A program made the translations under genes and the position numbers. A stretch of 64,000 nt of DNA, taken from Candidatus Hydrogenedentota bacterium (GTDB lineage: Bacteria > Hydrogenedentota > Hydrogenedentia > Hydrogenedentales > CAITNO01). Positions 1-9,500 of the stretch are shown in pieces. The stretch is from NCBI GenBank assembly GCA_012730045.1, contig JAAYBR010000111.1, positions 1 to 64,000 on the forward strand, in the 5' to 3' direction. Positions within the stretch are counted from its first letter, which is position 1; the number at the start of each line of letters is the position of its first letter. A model generated the notes under the pieces. The model was not told the DNA's origin and did not search any database. It saw nothing but the letters and a program-made list of their open reading frames with translations.

Positions 1-117
1 ACCCCCGAACAGCTTCAGCGGGCGGTCGATGAACTGAACAGCCGGCCAAGGAAGACCCTGAACCACCGAACCCCCGCCGAAGTCTTCCTCCAGGCCCGTG
101 TTGCGTTTCGGGTTTGA
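1..117 (+). CDS. IS30-family transposase, C-terminal end (partial)
   Basis: Frame 1 is open from the window edge to a TGA at 115-117 and encodes 38 residues. It includes LNSRPRKTLNHRTPAEVF, which matches the very end of IS30-family transposases, where an 'LN.RPRKTL..RTP.E.F' signature closes the DDE integrase domain. The catalytic part lies outside the window, so I cannot tell whether the gene is intact. No terminal inverted repeat is evident in the 143 bases before the next gene. The family call rests on this one short but distinctive motif. Confidence 0.75.
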   Translation, partial: TPEQLQRAVDELNSRPRKTLNHRTPAEVFLQARVAFRV

Positions 118-260
118 ACCCGCCCCGCCCCGGGTTGCAGGTGCGCGCGGGGGGACTCATTGGGTATACTGCCAAACTGGTCGCGCGGGGCCGTGCCGGA
201 GGGTGTTTTCCAGCGGCGGTCCCGTGGGGTGTCCTTGAACGAGGGGATGCGTATCCCGTG

Positions 261-2489
261 ATGAAGTTGGCGCGGTCAAGAGCGGAAAACTGGGCCTGCC
301 TGCTGTTGCTGGCGGGGCTGGCGCTGTGGATGGTGTGGCCCTTTCCCTGGCAGCAGGGGGTGCCCGCGCCGCTGCACGGCCTGACGGAGCTCGCCCCGTG
401 GCAGGAGGCCCGCCCCGCCGACGCGCCGAAGGCCGCCGTTTCGGGGCAGGACCTTCTCATTCAGCGCTACTACCCCTGGTGCGCGCAGTTGCGGCGTGCC
501 GCCCAGGCGCGGGAACTTCCCCTGTGGAACCCCACCGAGGGGTTTGGCACGCCGTTTCTGGGGTTGTGGCGCACCCGTGTGTTTTCGCCCTTCTCCCTGC
601 CTTTCTACGCGCTGCCCCTGCCGCTTCCGGCGGCCTTCTCCCTGTCCATCCTCCTGAAACTGCTCGTGGCGGGATGGGCGGCCTATGTCGCCGCGCGGCG
701 TTTCGCGTACGCCCCGCCGTTCGCCTTTCTGGTGGCGGCGGCCTACCAGTCCAGCGCGCCCGTGCTGGGGCTGGCGGCGGAACCCGTCGCCGACGCCATG
801 GCCTGGTTTCCCCTGGCGGTGTTCTGGGGGCATGCCGTGCTGGCGGGCCGCCCGCGCGCGTGGGTGGGCCTGGCCGGCATGCTCGCGCTGACGGCCCTCG
901 GCGGGTCGCCCGAGACCCTGGGCGTGATGGCCCTGTTCCTGCTCGCCGTTCCCGCGGTGCGGGCGGCGCGCACGCGGACCCTGGAGGGGGTCTGGGGCGG
1001 CTATCTGGCCGTGGCCGGGGCGCTGCTGCTGGCGGGCATGCTGGCGGCGGTCCAATGGCTTCCCTACCTGGAATACCGGGGGGAGAGCGTGTCCTCGCTC
1101 AACCCGTCCCACGGCGCCCTGCGCGCCGCCGACATCGCGGCGTTCCTGCTGGCCCCGTGGCGGGCGGCCGCGGAGGGGACCCCGCCGCGCGCGGCCCTGT
1201 TCCTGCATGCCGGCGTGCCCGCCCTGGTGACGGCGTTGTGGTTCGCCGTGCGCCGCCACACCGGGCGGGCGCGCCGCCGGTGGACCGAGACCTTCTGGAT
1301 CACCTCGCTGCTGTTTGGCGCGGTCGCGCTGCTGGCCGGCCGCCTGCTGGAGTCCGGCCACGGCATGCCGCTGCCGCGCTCCGAGCATTTCCTGCTCCCG
1401 TGGGGATTCGCCTGGGCGCTGCTTGCCGTGGCGGCCCTGGAGGAGTGGGTGCTGCTGGACGCGGCCCTGTGCCGCGGCGTGTTCCGCCGGTTCCTGCTCT
1501 GGTTCACGGGGGCCTGCGCGCTGTTCATCGGCGGCGGCGCGGCCGCGGTCAGCGTGTCGGGCGGCCGCCCCGGCGTGGTGGCGGCCGGGGCCGGGGTGAC
1601 GGCGGGCGTGGTGTTTGTTCTCCTGCTCGCGACCGCCGTGCGCCCGTCGGCGCGGCTGCTGGGCTACGGCCTCGGCCTGGCGGCGGCGGTTGGCTCCATG
1701 TGGGCGCTGGGACCGGGGCTGAACTTCACCCCCGCCGCGGCGCTCTATCCCGAGACCACCTTCATCGCGGCCCTGCGCGAGGCCGGCACCCGCGTTGGCG
1801 GCACCCCCTCGCTCCGGGCATGGCCCCTGACCGTCCACGGCGTCCCCCAGGTGTACGCATCCTCCGGTGTCGCCCTGCGGCGGCATGCCGCGTTCATGGG
1901 CGCCGCCGAGAAGGACCCGGCCGTCATGCGTCGCGGCGCCGTCGGCGCGCTGCTGCTCACCCGCCAGGACGTCCAGGGCCCCTACGCGGGTCTGCGCCCC
2001 GAACTGAACATCCAGGAGGTGTTCCCCTCCGGGGCCATCCTGCTGCGCGACCTGTCCGCGCGCCCGCGCGCCCGCATGATCTATGCGGGCAAAAAGGTCG
2101 GGGCGTTTTCCCCGGAAGCCCTTGTCGCCGGCAGCCTCCCCCAGATCGAGGGCGAGGAGCTGCCCGAGAAGGACGCCGGCCCCGCCGCCGCCGCGGAGAT
2201 CGTGCAGCCCGAGCGCAACAACCGGGTGGTCGTGCGCGTCGCGCAGACCCGCCCCGGGGTGCTCGTGCTGGCCGACGCCTTCTACCCGGGGTGGCGCGTG
2301 CTGGTGGACGGCGCGCCCGGGCGGCTGGTGCCCGTGGACGGCCTGTTCCGGGGCGTGCCCCTGGGCGAGGGCGCCCACGAGGTCGTGTTCGAGTACCGCC
2401 CCCTCTCGATCTTCACCGGGCTCATCGTCAGCCTGGCGGGGTTCGCCCTCCTCCTGCTCCTCCTCCTGCTTCCCCACCGCCGCGCGTGA
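261..2489 (+). CDS. YfhO-family multi-pass membrane protein
   Basis: A 742-residue integral membrane protein. Its N-terminal helix is followed by a long periplasmic-type loop (PLWNP..GFGTPFLG, then FSPFSLPFY) and about twelve hydrophobic segments. The C-terminal soluble domain carries LADAFYPGWRVLVDG and ends in a last transmembrane helix with a Leu run. This arrangement is typical of YfhO-type proteins, a GT-C-like fold implicated in glycosylation of cell-surface polymers in Gram-positives. The donor and acceptor here are unknown. I chose ATG 261 because the residues before it are not hydrophobic and do not resemble the family; GTG 258 is an alternative. The protein is Ala/Leu/Gly-rich, as expected at this GC content. 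Confidence 0.8.
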   Translation: MKLARSRAENWACLLLLAGLALWMVWPFPWQQGVPAPLHGLTELAPWQEARPADAPKAAVSGQDLLIQRYYPWCAQLRRAAQARELPLWNPTEGFGTPFLGLWRTRVFSPFSLPFYALPLPLPAAFSLSILLKLLVAGWAAYVAARRFAYAPPFAFLVAAAYQSSAPVLGLAAEPVADAMAWFPLAVFWGHAVLAGRPRAWVGLAGMLALTALGGSPETLGVMALFLLAVPAVRAARTRTLEGVWGGYLAVAGALLLAGMLAAVQWLPYLEYRGESVSSLNPSHGALRAADIAAFLLAPWRAAAEGTPPRAALFLHAGVPALVTALWFAVRRHTGRARRRWTETFWITSLLFGAVALLAGRLLESGHGMPLPRSEHFLLPWGFAWALLAVAALEEWVLLDAALCRGVFRRFLLWFTGACALFIGGGAAAVSVSGGRPGVVAAGAGVTAGVVFVLLLATAVRPSARLLGYGLGLAAAVGSMWALGPGLNFTPAAALYPETTFIAALREAGTRVGGTPSLRAWPLTVHGVPQVYASSGVALRRHAAFMGAAEKDPAVMRRGAVGALLLTRQDVQGPYAGLRPELNIQEVFPSGAILLRDLSARPRARMIYAGKKVGAFSPEALVAGSLPQIEGEELPEKDAGPAAAAEIVQPERNNRVVVRVAQTRPGVLVLADAFYPGWRVLVDGAPGRLVPVDGLFRGVPLGEGAHEVVFEYRPLSIFTGLIVSLAGFALLLLLLLLPHRRA

Positions 2490-2594
2490 CCCTTGGCGCG
2501 TCCGCGCGGGGAAACCGCCGGGGCGCGGACGGGGTCCATTAGGGTAGAACCGTATCCGGCCCCGGAGGGGGCCGGCCAATCAAGGAGATCCGCG

Positions 2595-3572
2595 ATGCGT
2601 GTGTTCAGGAGCGTGTGTTGGATGGCCGCGGTGGGGATGCTGGCGGCGGGATGGGCCGGGGCGCAGGACAAGCCGTCGCTGGTGGAGCGGCTGGGGTTTG
2701 CGAAGGACGCCCGGGTGCTCATCATCAACGGGGACGACTTCGGCATGAACCACGCGACGAACGTGGGCACGCTGAAGGCGCTGAAGGCCGGCGGGATCAC
2801 CTCGGCGACGATCATGGCCCCCTGCCCCTGGTACCTGGAGGCGGCGAAAATGGCGCGGGCCCACCCTAAGGCGAACCTCGGCGTCCACACCACCCTCACC
2901 AGCGAGTGGGGCGTGTACAAATGGGGTCCCGTCACCGGCTGGTCCGGCGCGCCGAGCCTCTGCGACGAGAACGGCCATTTCTTCACCGACGTGGTCCAGC
3001 TCTATCTCAGCGGGAATCCGGAGGAGGTGGAGAAGGAGATCCGCGCCCAAGTGGACCGCGTCCTGCGGGCGGGGGTGGACGTCACCCATATTGACTCCCA
3101 CATGGGTGCCATGCAGTATGCGCCCGGCTACCACGAGCTCTTCATCAAGATCGCCGCGTCCTACAAGCTCCCGGCGCGCATCGCCGGGCGCGAAATGATG
3201 GACAAGTTCAACGCGGGCTATCTCATTGACATGGCCGACGAGATGGGCGTGCTCCACCCCGACGAGCTGTTCATGGACGACCCGCCCAGCATCGAGGCCA
3301 CCGAGGCGTGGTGGAAGGACCGCATGCTCCAGGCCAAGCCCGGCCAGGTGACGGAGCTCTACATCCACTGCGCCGCAGACGAGCCGGAAATCTTCGCCAC
3401 CACCGGCTCCGCCCGCCGCCGCATCGCCGACACCGACTTCTTCAGCGACCCCGCCACCCGCGAGTGGATGGTCCAGCAGGGCATCGAGAAAATCAGCTAC
3501 CGCGAACTGCGCGAACTCCAGCGCACCGGCAAGCCCATGCCCCGCGTCGAGGGCTATGGCTGGGACGACTGA
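2595..3572 (+). CDS. YdjC/ChbG-family carbohydrate deacetylase, secreted
   Basis: 325 residues with a signal peptide (about 1-23). Family motifs are present: INGDDFGM with D47/D48, GVHTTLTSEW with H98, and THIDSHMG with H165/H169, which are the expected metal ligands and catalytic Asp of YdjC/ChbG deacetylases. These enzymes remove N-acetyl groups from chito-oligosaccharides and related sugars. The start is fixed by AAGGAG at 2582-2587. Secretion is unusual compared with cytoplasmic E. coli ChbG but common for homologues in polysaccharide-degrading bacteria. The substrate cannot be read from the sequence. Confidence 0.85.
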   Translation: MRVFRSVCWMAAVGMLAAGWAGAQDKPSLVERLGFAKDARVLIINGDDFGMNHATNVGTLKALKAGGITSATIMAPCPWYLEAAKMARAHPKANLGVHTTLTSEWGVYKWGPVTGWSGAPSLCDENGHFFTDVVQLYLSGNPEEVEKEIRAQVDRVLRAGVDVTHIDSHMGAMQYAPGYHELFIKIAASYKLPARIAGREMMDKFNAGYLIDMADEMGVLHPDELFMDDPPSIEATEAWWKDRMLQAKPGQVTELYIHCAADEPEIFATTGSARRRIADTDFFSDPATREWMVQQGIEKISYRELRELQRTGKPMPRVEGYGWDD

Positions 3573-3655
3573 CCGGAGAAAGTATGCGGGAAAATGGCCG
3601 TATCAGGCTGTTCGTGACAGGACATGTTCCCCCGGCATCATGTGGGGCCGACGGC

Positions 3656-3714
3656 GAGGTGGCACGGGCTTCCAGCCCGTGAAGGACATGGGCAGGATGC
3701 CCATGTCCCCTCAG
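3656..3714. repeat. Dispersed double-hairpin element, copy 1
   Basis: The outer GAGG/CCTC ends enclose two hairpins: CACGGGCT-tcc-AGCCCGTG and ACATGGGCA-gga-TGCCCATGT. Near-identical or variant copies lie at 15824-15906 and 34100-34180. The element sits 40 bases before the start of a secreted discoidin-like gene and is not itself coding. Confidence 0.85.
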
Positions 3715-3753
3715 AAGGCCAAACCGGCGGGTGGCCGCCCAGGAGGAAGCAGC

Positions 3754-4542
3754 GTGAAGCGTTGGGCATGCGGGATGGGGATGGCACTGGCAGCGGCGTT
3801 CGCGGTGCTGTGCGCGCCGCACGCCTGGGCCGCAGACGAAGAGCCCATGGAGGAGTTGAAGTTCGACTTGCCGGAGCCTTTCTTCGGCGGGACGCCATTT
3901 GATTACGGGGCGGAGAACTTTGAGACGGAGGACTTTAAGGATCGTCCGCCATTCCTGGCGCCCAAGGGGACTGCAGTAATCTCCCGGGGAAAGCCGGTCA
4001 CGTCAAGTTCGGCCCCTCTGTCCGGCGACCTGAAGATGGTCACGGACGGGGACAAACGCTATGACGAGGGCAGTCTGGTGACCCTCGGGCCGGGGGTGCA
4101 GTGGGTGCAGGTGGATCTGGGCGCGCCCCACGAGCTGTATGCCATCCTTCTCTGGCATTTCCACAAGGGAAAGACGGTGTATTTCAGTGTTGTTGTCCAG
4201 GCATGCAACACCCCGGACTTCAAGGAAGATGTCACCTTCCTGTACAACAGCGATCTGGAAAACCATGCGGGTTTCGGAAGCGGGCAGGACTATCGCTACG
4301 TCGAGAACAACAAAGGCCGCCTGTTCGAGCCAAAGGGGCACAAAGCCAGATACCTGCGCTTCTACAGCAACGGAAACGTGCTGAATGAGAACAACCACTA
4401 CGTTGAGATCGAGGTGTGGGGACGGCCCATGAAGAAGACTGGAGAGGGAGAGGGGGCGGAACCAGGGGCGGAGAACGAAGAGACGCTGGAGGAGTTAAAG
4501 TTTGAGCTGCCGGAGCCATTTTTCGGCGGCCTGCCCTTATAG
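3754..4542 (+). CDS. Secreted discoidin (F5/8 type C)-like protein, copy A
   Basis: 262 residues starting at GTG 3754, preceded by AGGAGGA at 3741-3747, with a signal peptide ending near AWA. The C-terminal two thirds resemble a galactose-binding/discoidin beta-sandwich: WVQVDLG, then ARYLRFYSNGN and HYVEIEVWGRP, the usual start and end of such domains. Such modules bind carbohydrate or surface ligands; no catalytic motif is seen. The mature N-terminus carries EELKFDLPEPFFGGTP, and almost the same phrase (EELKFELPEPFFGGLPL) recurs at the extreme C-terminus after an acidic Glu/Gly linker, so the gene ends in a truncated third copy of the family N-terminus. It is paralogous to the next gene. 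Confidence 0.75.
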   Translation: MKRWACGMGMALAAAFAVLCAPHAWAADEEPMEELKFDLPEPFFGGTPFDYGAENFETEDFKDRPPFLAPKGTAVISRGKPVTSSSAPLSGDLKMVTDGDKRYDEGSLVTLGPGVQWVQVDLGAPHELYAILLWHFHKGKTVYFSVVVQACNTPDFKEDVTFLYNSDLENHAGFGSGQDYRYVENNKGRLFEPKGHKARYLRFYSNGNVLNENNHYVEIEVWGRPMKKTGEGEGAEPGAENEETLEELKFELPEPFFGGLPL

Positions 4543-4684
4543 CACAAGAAGCCCCCTCAACCATCTCCGCGAGGGATGATTTCGAGGAGAAGAACAAGTG
4601 GCGCGGAGCGTGAAAGGTTCCGCGCGGGAAGACACGGGGCGCGGGCGCGCCAAACCGGCGGGTGGCCGCCAAGGAGGAAGCAGG

Positions 4685-5371
4685 ATGAACCGTTGGACAT
4701 GCGGGACGGGGATGGCACTGACTGTGGCGTTTGCGGTGCTGTGCGCGCCGTGGGCGGGGGCGGCGGACGACGGGGCGAAGGAGGAGCTGAAGTTTGAGCT
4801 GCCGGAGGCGGCCTTCGGCGGCACGCCGCTGCCGTACAGCAGCGACATCCTGGAGAAGGAGGATTTCCGGGACCGGCCGCCGTTTATGGCGCCGAAGGGG
4901 ACCACCCTGGTCTCCAAGGGCAAGCCGGTGACCGCGAGCGCGGCGCCGGCGATGGGCGACCTGAAGATGGTCACGGACGGAGTGAAGAACTACGCGTCCA
5001 GCGCTTTGGTCGAGCTGGAGGCGGGCCCTCAGTGGGTGCAGGTGGACCTGGGGGCGGAGCACGAGCTGTACGCGGTCCTGTACTGGCATTTCCACGCGGA
5101 GAAGCGGGTGTACTTCGACATCATCGTGCAGGCGTCCAACGACCCTGAGTTCAAGACCGGCGTGACGACGCTGTACAACAACGACGTGGACAACTCCTCC
5201 GGCCTGGGCGAGGGCCCGGACAAGGAGTACATCGAGAACGCCCGGGGCCGCCTGCTCGACCCGAAGGGCCTCAAGGCGCGGTATGTCCGCCTTCACAGCA
5301 ACGGCAACACGAACGACGAGATGAACCACTACGTCGAGGTGGAGGTCTGGGGGCGGCCCGCGGCGAAGTGA
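4685..5371 (+). CDS. Secreted discoidin (F5/8 type C)-like protein, copy B
   Basis: 228 residues with a signal peptide (about 1-26), collinear with the preceding gene over its whole length: EELKFELPEAAFGGTP, DRPPFMAPKGT, LKMVTDG, WVQVDLG and HYVEVEVWGRP. The duplication includes the leader: the bases just upstream, including 'aaaccggcgggtggccgcc' and 'aggaggaagcag', are almost identical before both genes. It ends cleanly after the beta-sandwich, without the extra tail of copy A. Likely a secreted carbohydrate- or surface-binding module. Confidence 0.75.
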   Translation: MNRWTCGTGMALTVAFAVLCAPWAGAADDGAKEELKFELPEAAFGGTPLPYSSDILEKEDFRDRPPFMAPKGTTLVSKGKPVTASAAPAMGDLKMVTDGVKNYASSALVELEAGPQWVQVDLGAEHELYAVLYWHFHAEKRVYFDIIVQASNDPEFKTGVTTLYNNDVDNSSGLGEGPDKEYIENARGRLLDPKGLKARYVRLHSNGNTNDEMNHYVEVEVWGRPAAK

Positions 5372-5387
5372 CGGGGGGCGGGGAAGA

Positions 5388-5465
5388 TCGGACCGATCGG
5401 TCGGATCGGACGGGTCCGTCGGATGGCTTGGCCTGACCGGTCCGACTTGTCCGACGGGTCCGACA
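5388..5465. repeat. GTCCGAC/GATCGGAC-type degenerate tandem repeat, copy 1
   Basis: Short units built on (G)TCGGA and TCCGAC alternate in both orientations downstream of the discoidin-like pair. The same kind of tract recurs at about 56527-56696. The many complementary units could fold into several alternative hairpins. No open frame or regulatory motif is evident. Confidence 0.7.
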
Positions 5466-5544
5466 GCCCGGCGGATGTCCGCCGGTGGAAACTTCCCCGC
5501 CGCGTGTGGTCAAATGAACGTCATCACACCGAAAGGACAATGCG

Positions 5545-6543
5545 ATGCAGAAACGAATGCTGGGCGAATCGGGGATTGAGGCGTCGGTCGTGGGGCTGGG
5601 CACCTGGGTGACCGGCGGCGGGGCGATGTGGAACGGCGCGGACGACGCGGAGTCGGAGCGGGCGATCCACGCCGCGCTGGACCACGGCATCACGCTGATA
5701 GACACGGCGCCCGCCTACGGCTGGGGCCGCAGCGAGGAGGTCGTCGGCAGGGCCCTCCGGGGCCGCCGCGACCAGGTGGTGCTCGCCACCAAGTGCGGCA
5801 TGTGGTGGGAGGACAAGCGCGGGTCGTTCCATGCCACCCTGGACAACCGCGACACCTACGTCTGCCTGCGCCCCGAAACGATGGCCGTGGAGATCGAGAA
5901 CAGCCTGCGCCGCCTGGGCACGGACCACATTGACCTCTACCAGCCGCACTGGCCCGCGAAGGAGCCGGACCTGACGCCCATCGAGGACACGATGGCTTTT
6001 CTCCTGAAACTGAAGGAGCAGGGAAAGATCCGCGCCATCGGCGTGTCCAACGTCAGCGTGGAGCAGCTCGCCCGGCACCGGGCCTGCGGCCCCGTCGCGT
6101 CCGACCAGTTCCGCTACAGCCTGCTCTTCCGCGCGCCGGAGGCGGACATCCTGCCCTATTGCGCCGACAACAATATCGGCACTCTCACCTACATGTCCCT
6201 GGAGCAGGGCCTGCTCACGGGCAAGGTCGGCATGGACCGGGTCTTCGACCCGGACGAGTTCCGCAACAACGAGGCGTGGAACCCGTGGTTCAAGCTGTCC
6301 AACCGCCCGAAGGTGCTGGCCATGCTCGACGGCTGGAAGGGTCTCACGGAGAAATACGCCTGCTCCCCGGCGCAGCTCGTCCTCGCCTGGACCGCCGCCC
6401 AGCGCGGTGTGTCGCATGTGCTCTGCGGCGCGCGCACGGAGGCCCAGGCCGCGCAGAACGCCGCCGCGGGCGCCCTCACGCTGGACCCGGCGGACGTCGC
6501 CCGCATCCGCGCCGACGCCGTCGCCCTCGGGGACCCCGAATGA
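5545..6543 (+). CDS. Aldo/keto reductase
   Basis: 332 residues covering a full (beta/alpha)8 AKR domain with the catalytic tetrad visible: D53 (LIDTAPAYGWG), Y58, K83 (VLATKCG) and H135 (DLYQPHWP). The GVSNVS and late GARTEAQ regions fit NAD(P)H binding. AAAGGA lies about 10 bases before the ATG. It probably oxidises or reduces a sugar-derived carbonyl in the cytoplasm. Its stop codon overlaps the next ATG (ATGA), so it is translationally coupled to a secreted haem/SUMF protein, an unexpected partner. Confidence 0.9.
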   Translation: MQKRMLGESGIEASVVGLGTWVTGGGAMWNGADDAESERAIHAALDHGITLIDTAPAYGWGRSEEVVGRALRGRRDQVVLATKCGMWWEDKRGSFHATLDNRDTYVCLRPETMAVEIENSLRRLGTDHIDLYQPHWPAKEPDLTPIEDTMAFLLKLKEQGKIRAIGVSNVSVEQLARHRACGPVASDQFRYSLLFRAPEADILPYCADNNIGTLTYMSLEQGLLTGKVGMDRVFDPDEFRNNEAWNPWFKLSNRPKVLAMLDGWKGLTEKYACSPAQLVLAWTAAQRGVSHVLCGARTEAQAAQNAAAGALTLDPADVARIRADAVALGDPE

Positions 6544-9500
6544 CCCACCCCGCCCTGTCCGGGCGGACGGCGCGCCTGTTCGCCGCCGCGCTGGCCCTGC
6601 TGCTGGCGGGCGGGGGAATGTCCCGCGCCGCCGCGGAGCGTGCGCCGGGGGTGGATTTCGAGGCCGTGTGCCTTGCCGTGGACGACCTGCAAGCCACCCA
6701 AGGCGGGAAGTATCCCGTCACCGGGGAAGACCGCGCGGAACTGGAACGCGCCCGCGCGGAGGCCCCCGCCCTGCGGGAGAAGGCCGCCTCGGGAAACAAG
6801 GAGGCCGCCGAACGGCTGGCCCGGTGGGAGGCCCTGGCGCGCCGCGCCCTGCTGGCCAACCCGCTGCTGGACTTCGACACCCTCCTGCTCATCCGGCGCT
6901 CGCACAATCAGCTCGGCCTGCCGCAGAACTGGGAGAGCAACTCCACCCTGCCGATGTCCGGTTTCGACAACGAGCTGATGCTCCTGTCGCCGCTGGACGA
7001 CGGGGGCCTCGCGCCGCTGTACCGCCCGGAAAAGGATGTGTTCGTCGGCGATGTGGACCTGCACTTCGACGCCGACCGCCTGCTCTTCTCCATGCCGGGG
7101 GCCAACGGCCGCTGGCAGATCCACGAGATGGCCCTCGCGGACCGGACGCCGCGCGAGCTGCCGCTGGTCACGGAGCCCGATGTGGACAACTACGACGCGT
7201 GCTACCTGCCCGACGGCGCGCTGCTCTTCACGTCCACCGCGCCGTTCGTCGGCGTGCCCTGCGTCACCGGGTCGTCCCACGTGTCCAACATCTACCGCTA
7301 CGACCCGCCGACGGGCGCGATCCGGCGGCTGACCTTCGAGCAGGACCACGACTGGTGCCCGACGCTGCTCAACAACGGCCGGGTGCTCTACCTGCGCTGG
7401 GAGTACTCGGACATCCCCCACTTTGTGTCGCGCATCCTGTTCCACATGAACCCCGACGGCACGGGGCAGATGGAGTACTACGGCAGCAACTCCTACTGGC
7501 CCAACGCCATGTTCTACGCGCGGCCCGTGCCGGGCCACCCCACGATGGTCGCCGCCGTGGTCGGCGGGCACCATGACGTGCCGCGCATGGGCGAGCTGGT
7601 GCTGTTCGACCCCGCGAAGGAGCGCTTCGAGGCCGACGGCGTGGTCCAGCGCATCCCCGGGCGCGGGAAGAAAGTAGACCCCGTGATTCTGGACGGGCTG
7701 GTCGGCGCGTCCTGGCCGAAGTTCCTGCACCCGTACCCCCTGAGCGAAAAGTACTTCATCGCCGCCGCCCAGCCGGACCCCGCGTCGCTGTGGGGCGTGT
7801 ACCTGGTGGACGTGTTTGACAACATGACGCTCCTGAAGGAGCTGCCGGACAACGCCCTGCTGGAGCCGCTGCCCCTGCGCGCGGCGCCGAAGCCGCCGGT
7901 GGTGCCGGACCGCGTGGACCCGGCGCGGGACGACGCGGTGGTGTACATGAGCGACGTGTACACCGGACCGGGGCTGAAGGGTGTGCCGCGCGGCACGGTC
8001 AAACAGCTCCGCCTCTTCACCTACCACTTCGCGTACCACGGCGTCGGCGGGCAGGTCAACCGCGTCGGGCTGGACGGGCCGTGGGACATCAAGCGGGTCA
8101 TGGGCACCGTGCCCGTGGAGCCCGACGGGTCCGCGTACTTCCGCGTGCCCGCGAACACGCCGGTGTCGGTGCAGCCGCTGGACGAGAAGGGGCAGGCCCT
8201 CCAGCTTATGCGGAGCTGGATGACCGCCATGCCCGGCGAGACCCTTTCCTGCGTGGGGTGCCACGAGAGGCAGAACACCGCGCCGCCGGCCATTGCCACG
8301 CTGGCCGCGCGCCGCGCGCCGTCGGACATCGCGCCGTGGCACGGCCCCGAGCGGGGCTTCTCCTTCCGCCGCGAGGTGCAGCCGGTGCTCGACCGCTACT
8401 GCACCGGGTGCCACGACGGGTCCGAGGACGACAAACCCGACTTCACCGACCGGCCGGACGTTCACACCAGCGCCGGGGACGCCGCCTACAACAACGGGTC
8501 GCACTTCCCGCCGTCCTACCTCGCCCTGCGGCGTTATGTGCGCGGGCCGTCCATGGAAAGCGACACGCACCTGCTCACGCCGCTGGACTACCACGCGGGC
8601 ACGACCGAACTCGTGCGGCACCTGCGCGCGGGGCACCAGGATGTCGTGCTGGACGCCGAGTCCTGGGACCGCATCCTCACCTGGATAGACCTGAACACGC
8701 CCGCCCACGGCACCTGGGGCGAGATTGTCGGCGTGGACAAGGTGGCGAACCAGCGGGAGCGCCGCATGGCCCTGGCGGCGAAATACGCGCCGAGCACCGC
8801 TTCCATTGACCCGGAAGACGCGACACCCGTGCCCGCATTCCAGAAGGAGTCGGCGGACGTGCCTCCCGAGACGCCGCCGCCCGCCGGAGAGGCCGCCGCG
8901 CCGCCCCCGCTGTCGCTGGAGGCAGCCCCCGCGCCGGGCACCACACGCACCGTGGACCTGGGCGGCGGCGTGACGCTGCGGCTGGTGCTGGTGCCCGCGG
9001 GCACCGTGCGCATGGGCGCGGAAGGCGACGGGTTGGGGCTTGCCGACGAGGCACCGGTGTGCGAAGCCACCTTGAACGATTCCTTCTGGATGGGGACAAC
9101 CGAGGTCACCAACGCGCAGTACGCGCGCTTCGACCCCTCCCATGACAGCCGGCTCGAAAGCGGCGACTTCCTCCAGTTCAGCGTGGAGGAGCGCGGCTAC
9201 CCTGTGAACGGGCCGGAGCAGCCGGTCGTCCGGGTGTCCTGGAGCGAGGCGGCGGCCTTCTGCGCGTGGCTCGCGGAGACCACCGGCGAACCCTTCACCC
9301 TGCCCGACGAGGCGCAGTGGGAGCACGCCTGCCGCGCGGGCACGGAGACGCCCCTGTGGTACGGCGGCGTCCGCGACGACTTCGCCGGGAAGGCCAACCT
9401 CGCCGATGCCTCGCTGGCCCGGGTGGACACCTTCGACCCCTGGAAGCTGCCCTCCGGCGCGATCCACCCGTGGCGGCCCGCCGTGGACACGGTGGACGAC

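Noticed and set aside
165-170. TATACT as a -10 box for the YfhO-type gene
   Set aside because: No -35 at a suitable distance and no TGn extension; too weak to list.
276-2579. A 767-codon open frame opposite the YfhO-type gene, and similar long antisense frames (for example opposite the 9.5 kb and 17-20 kb genes)
   Set aside because: High-GC coding sequence often leaves the antisense frame open. These frames are Arg/Gly/His/Pro-rich, have no ribosome site and match no family.
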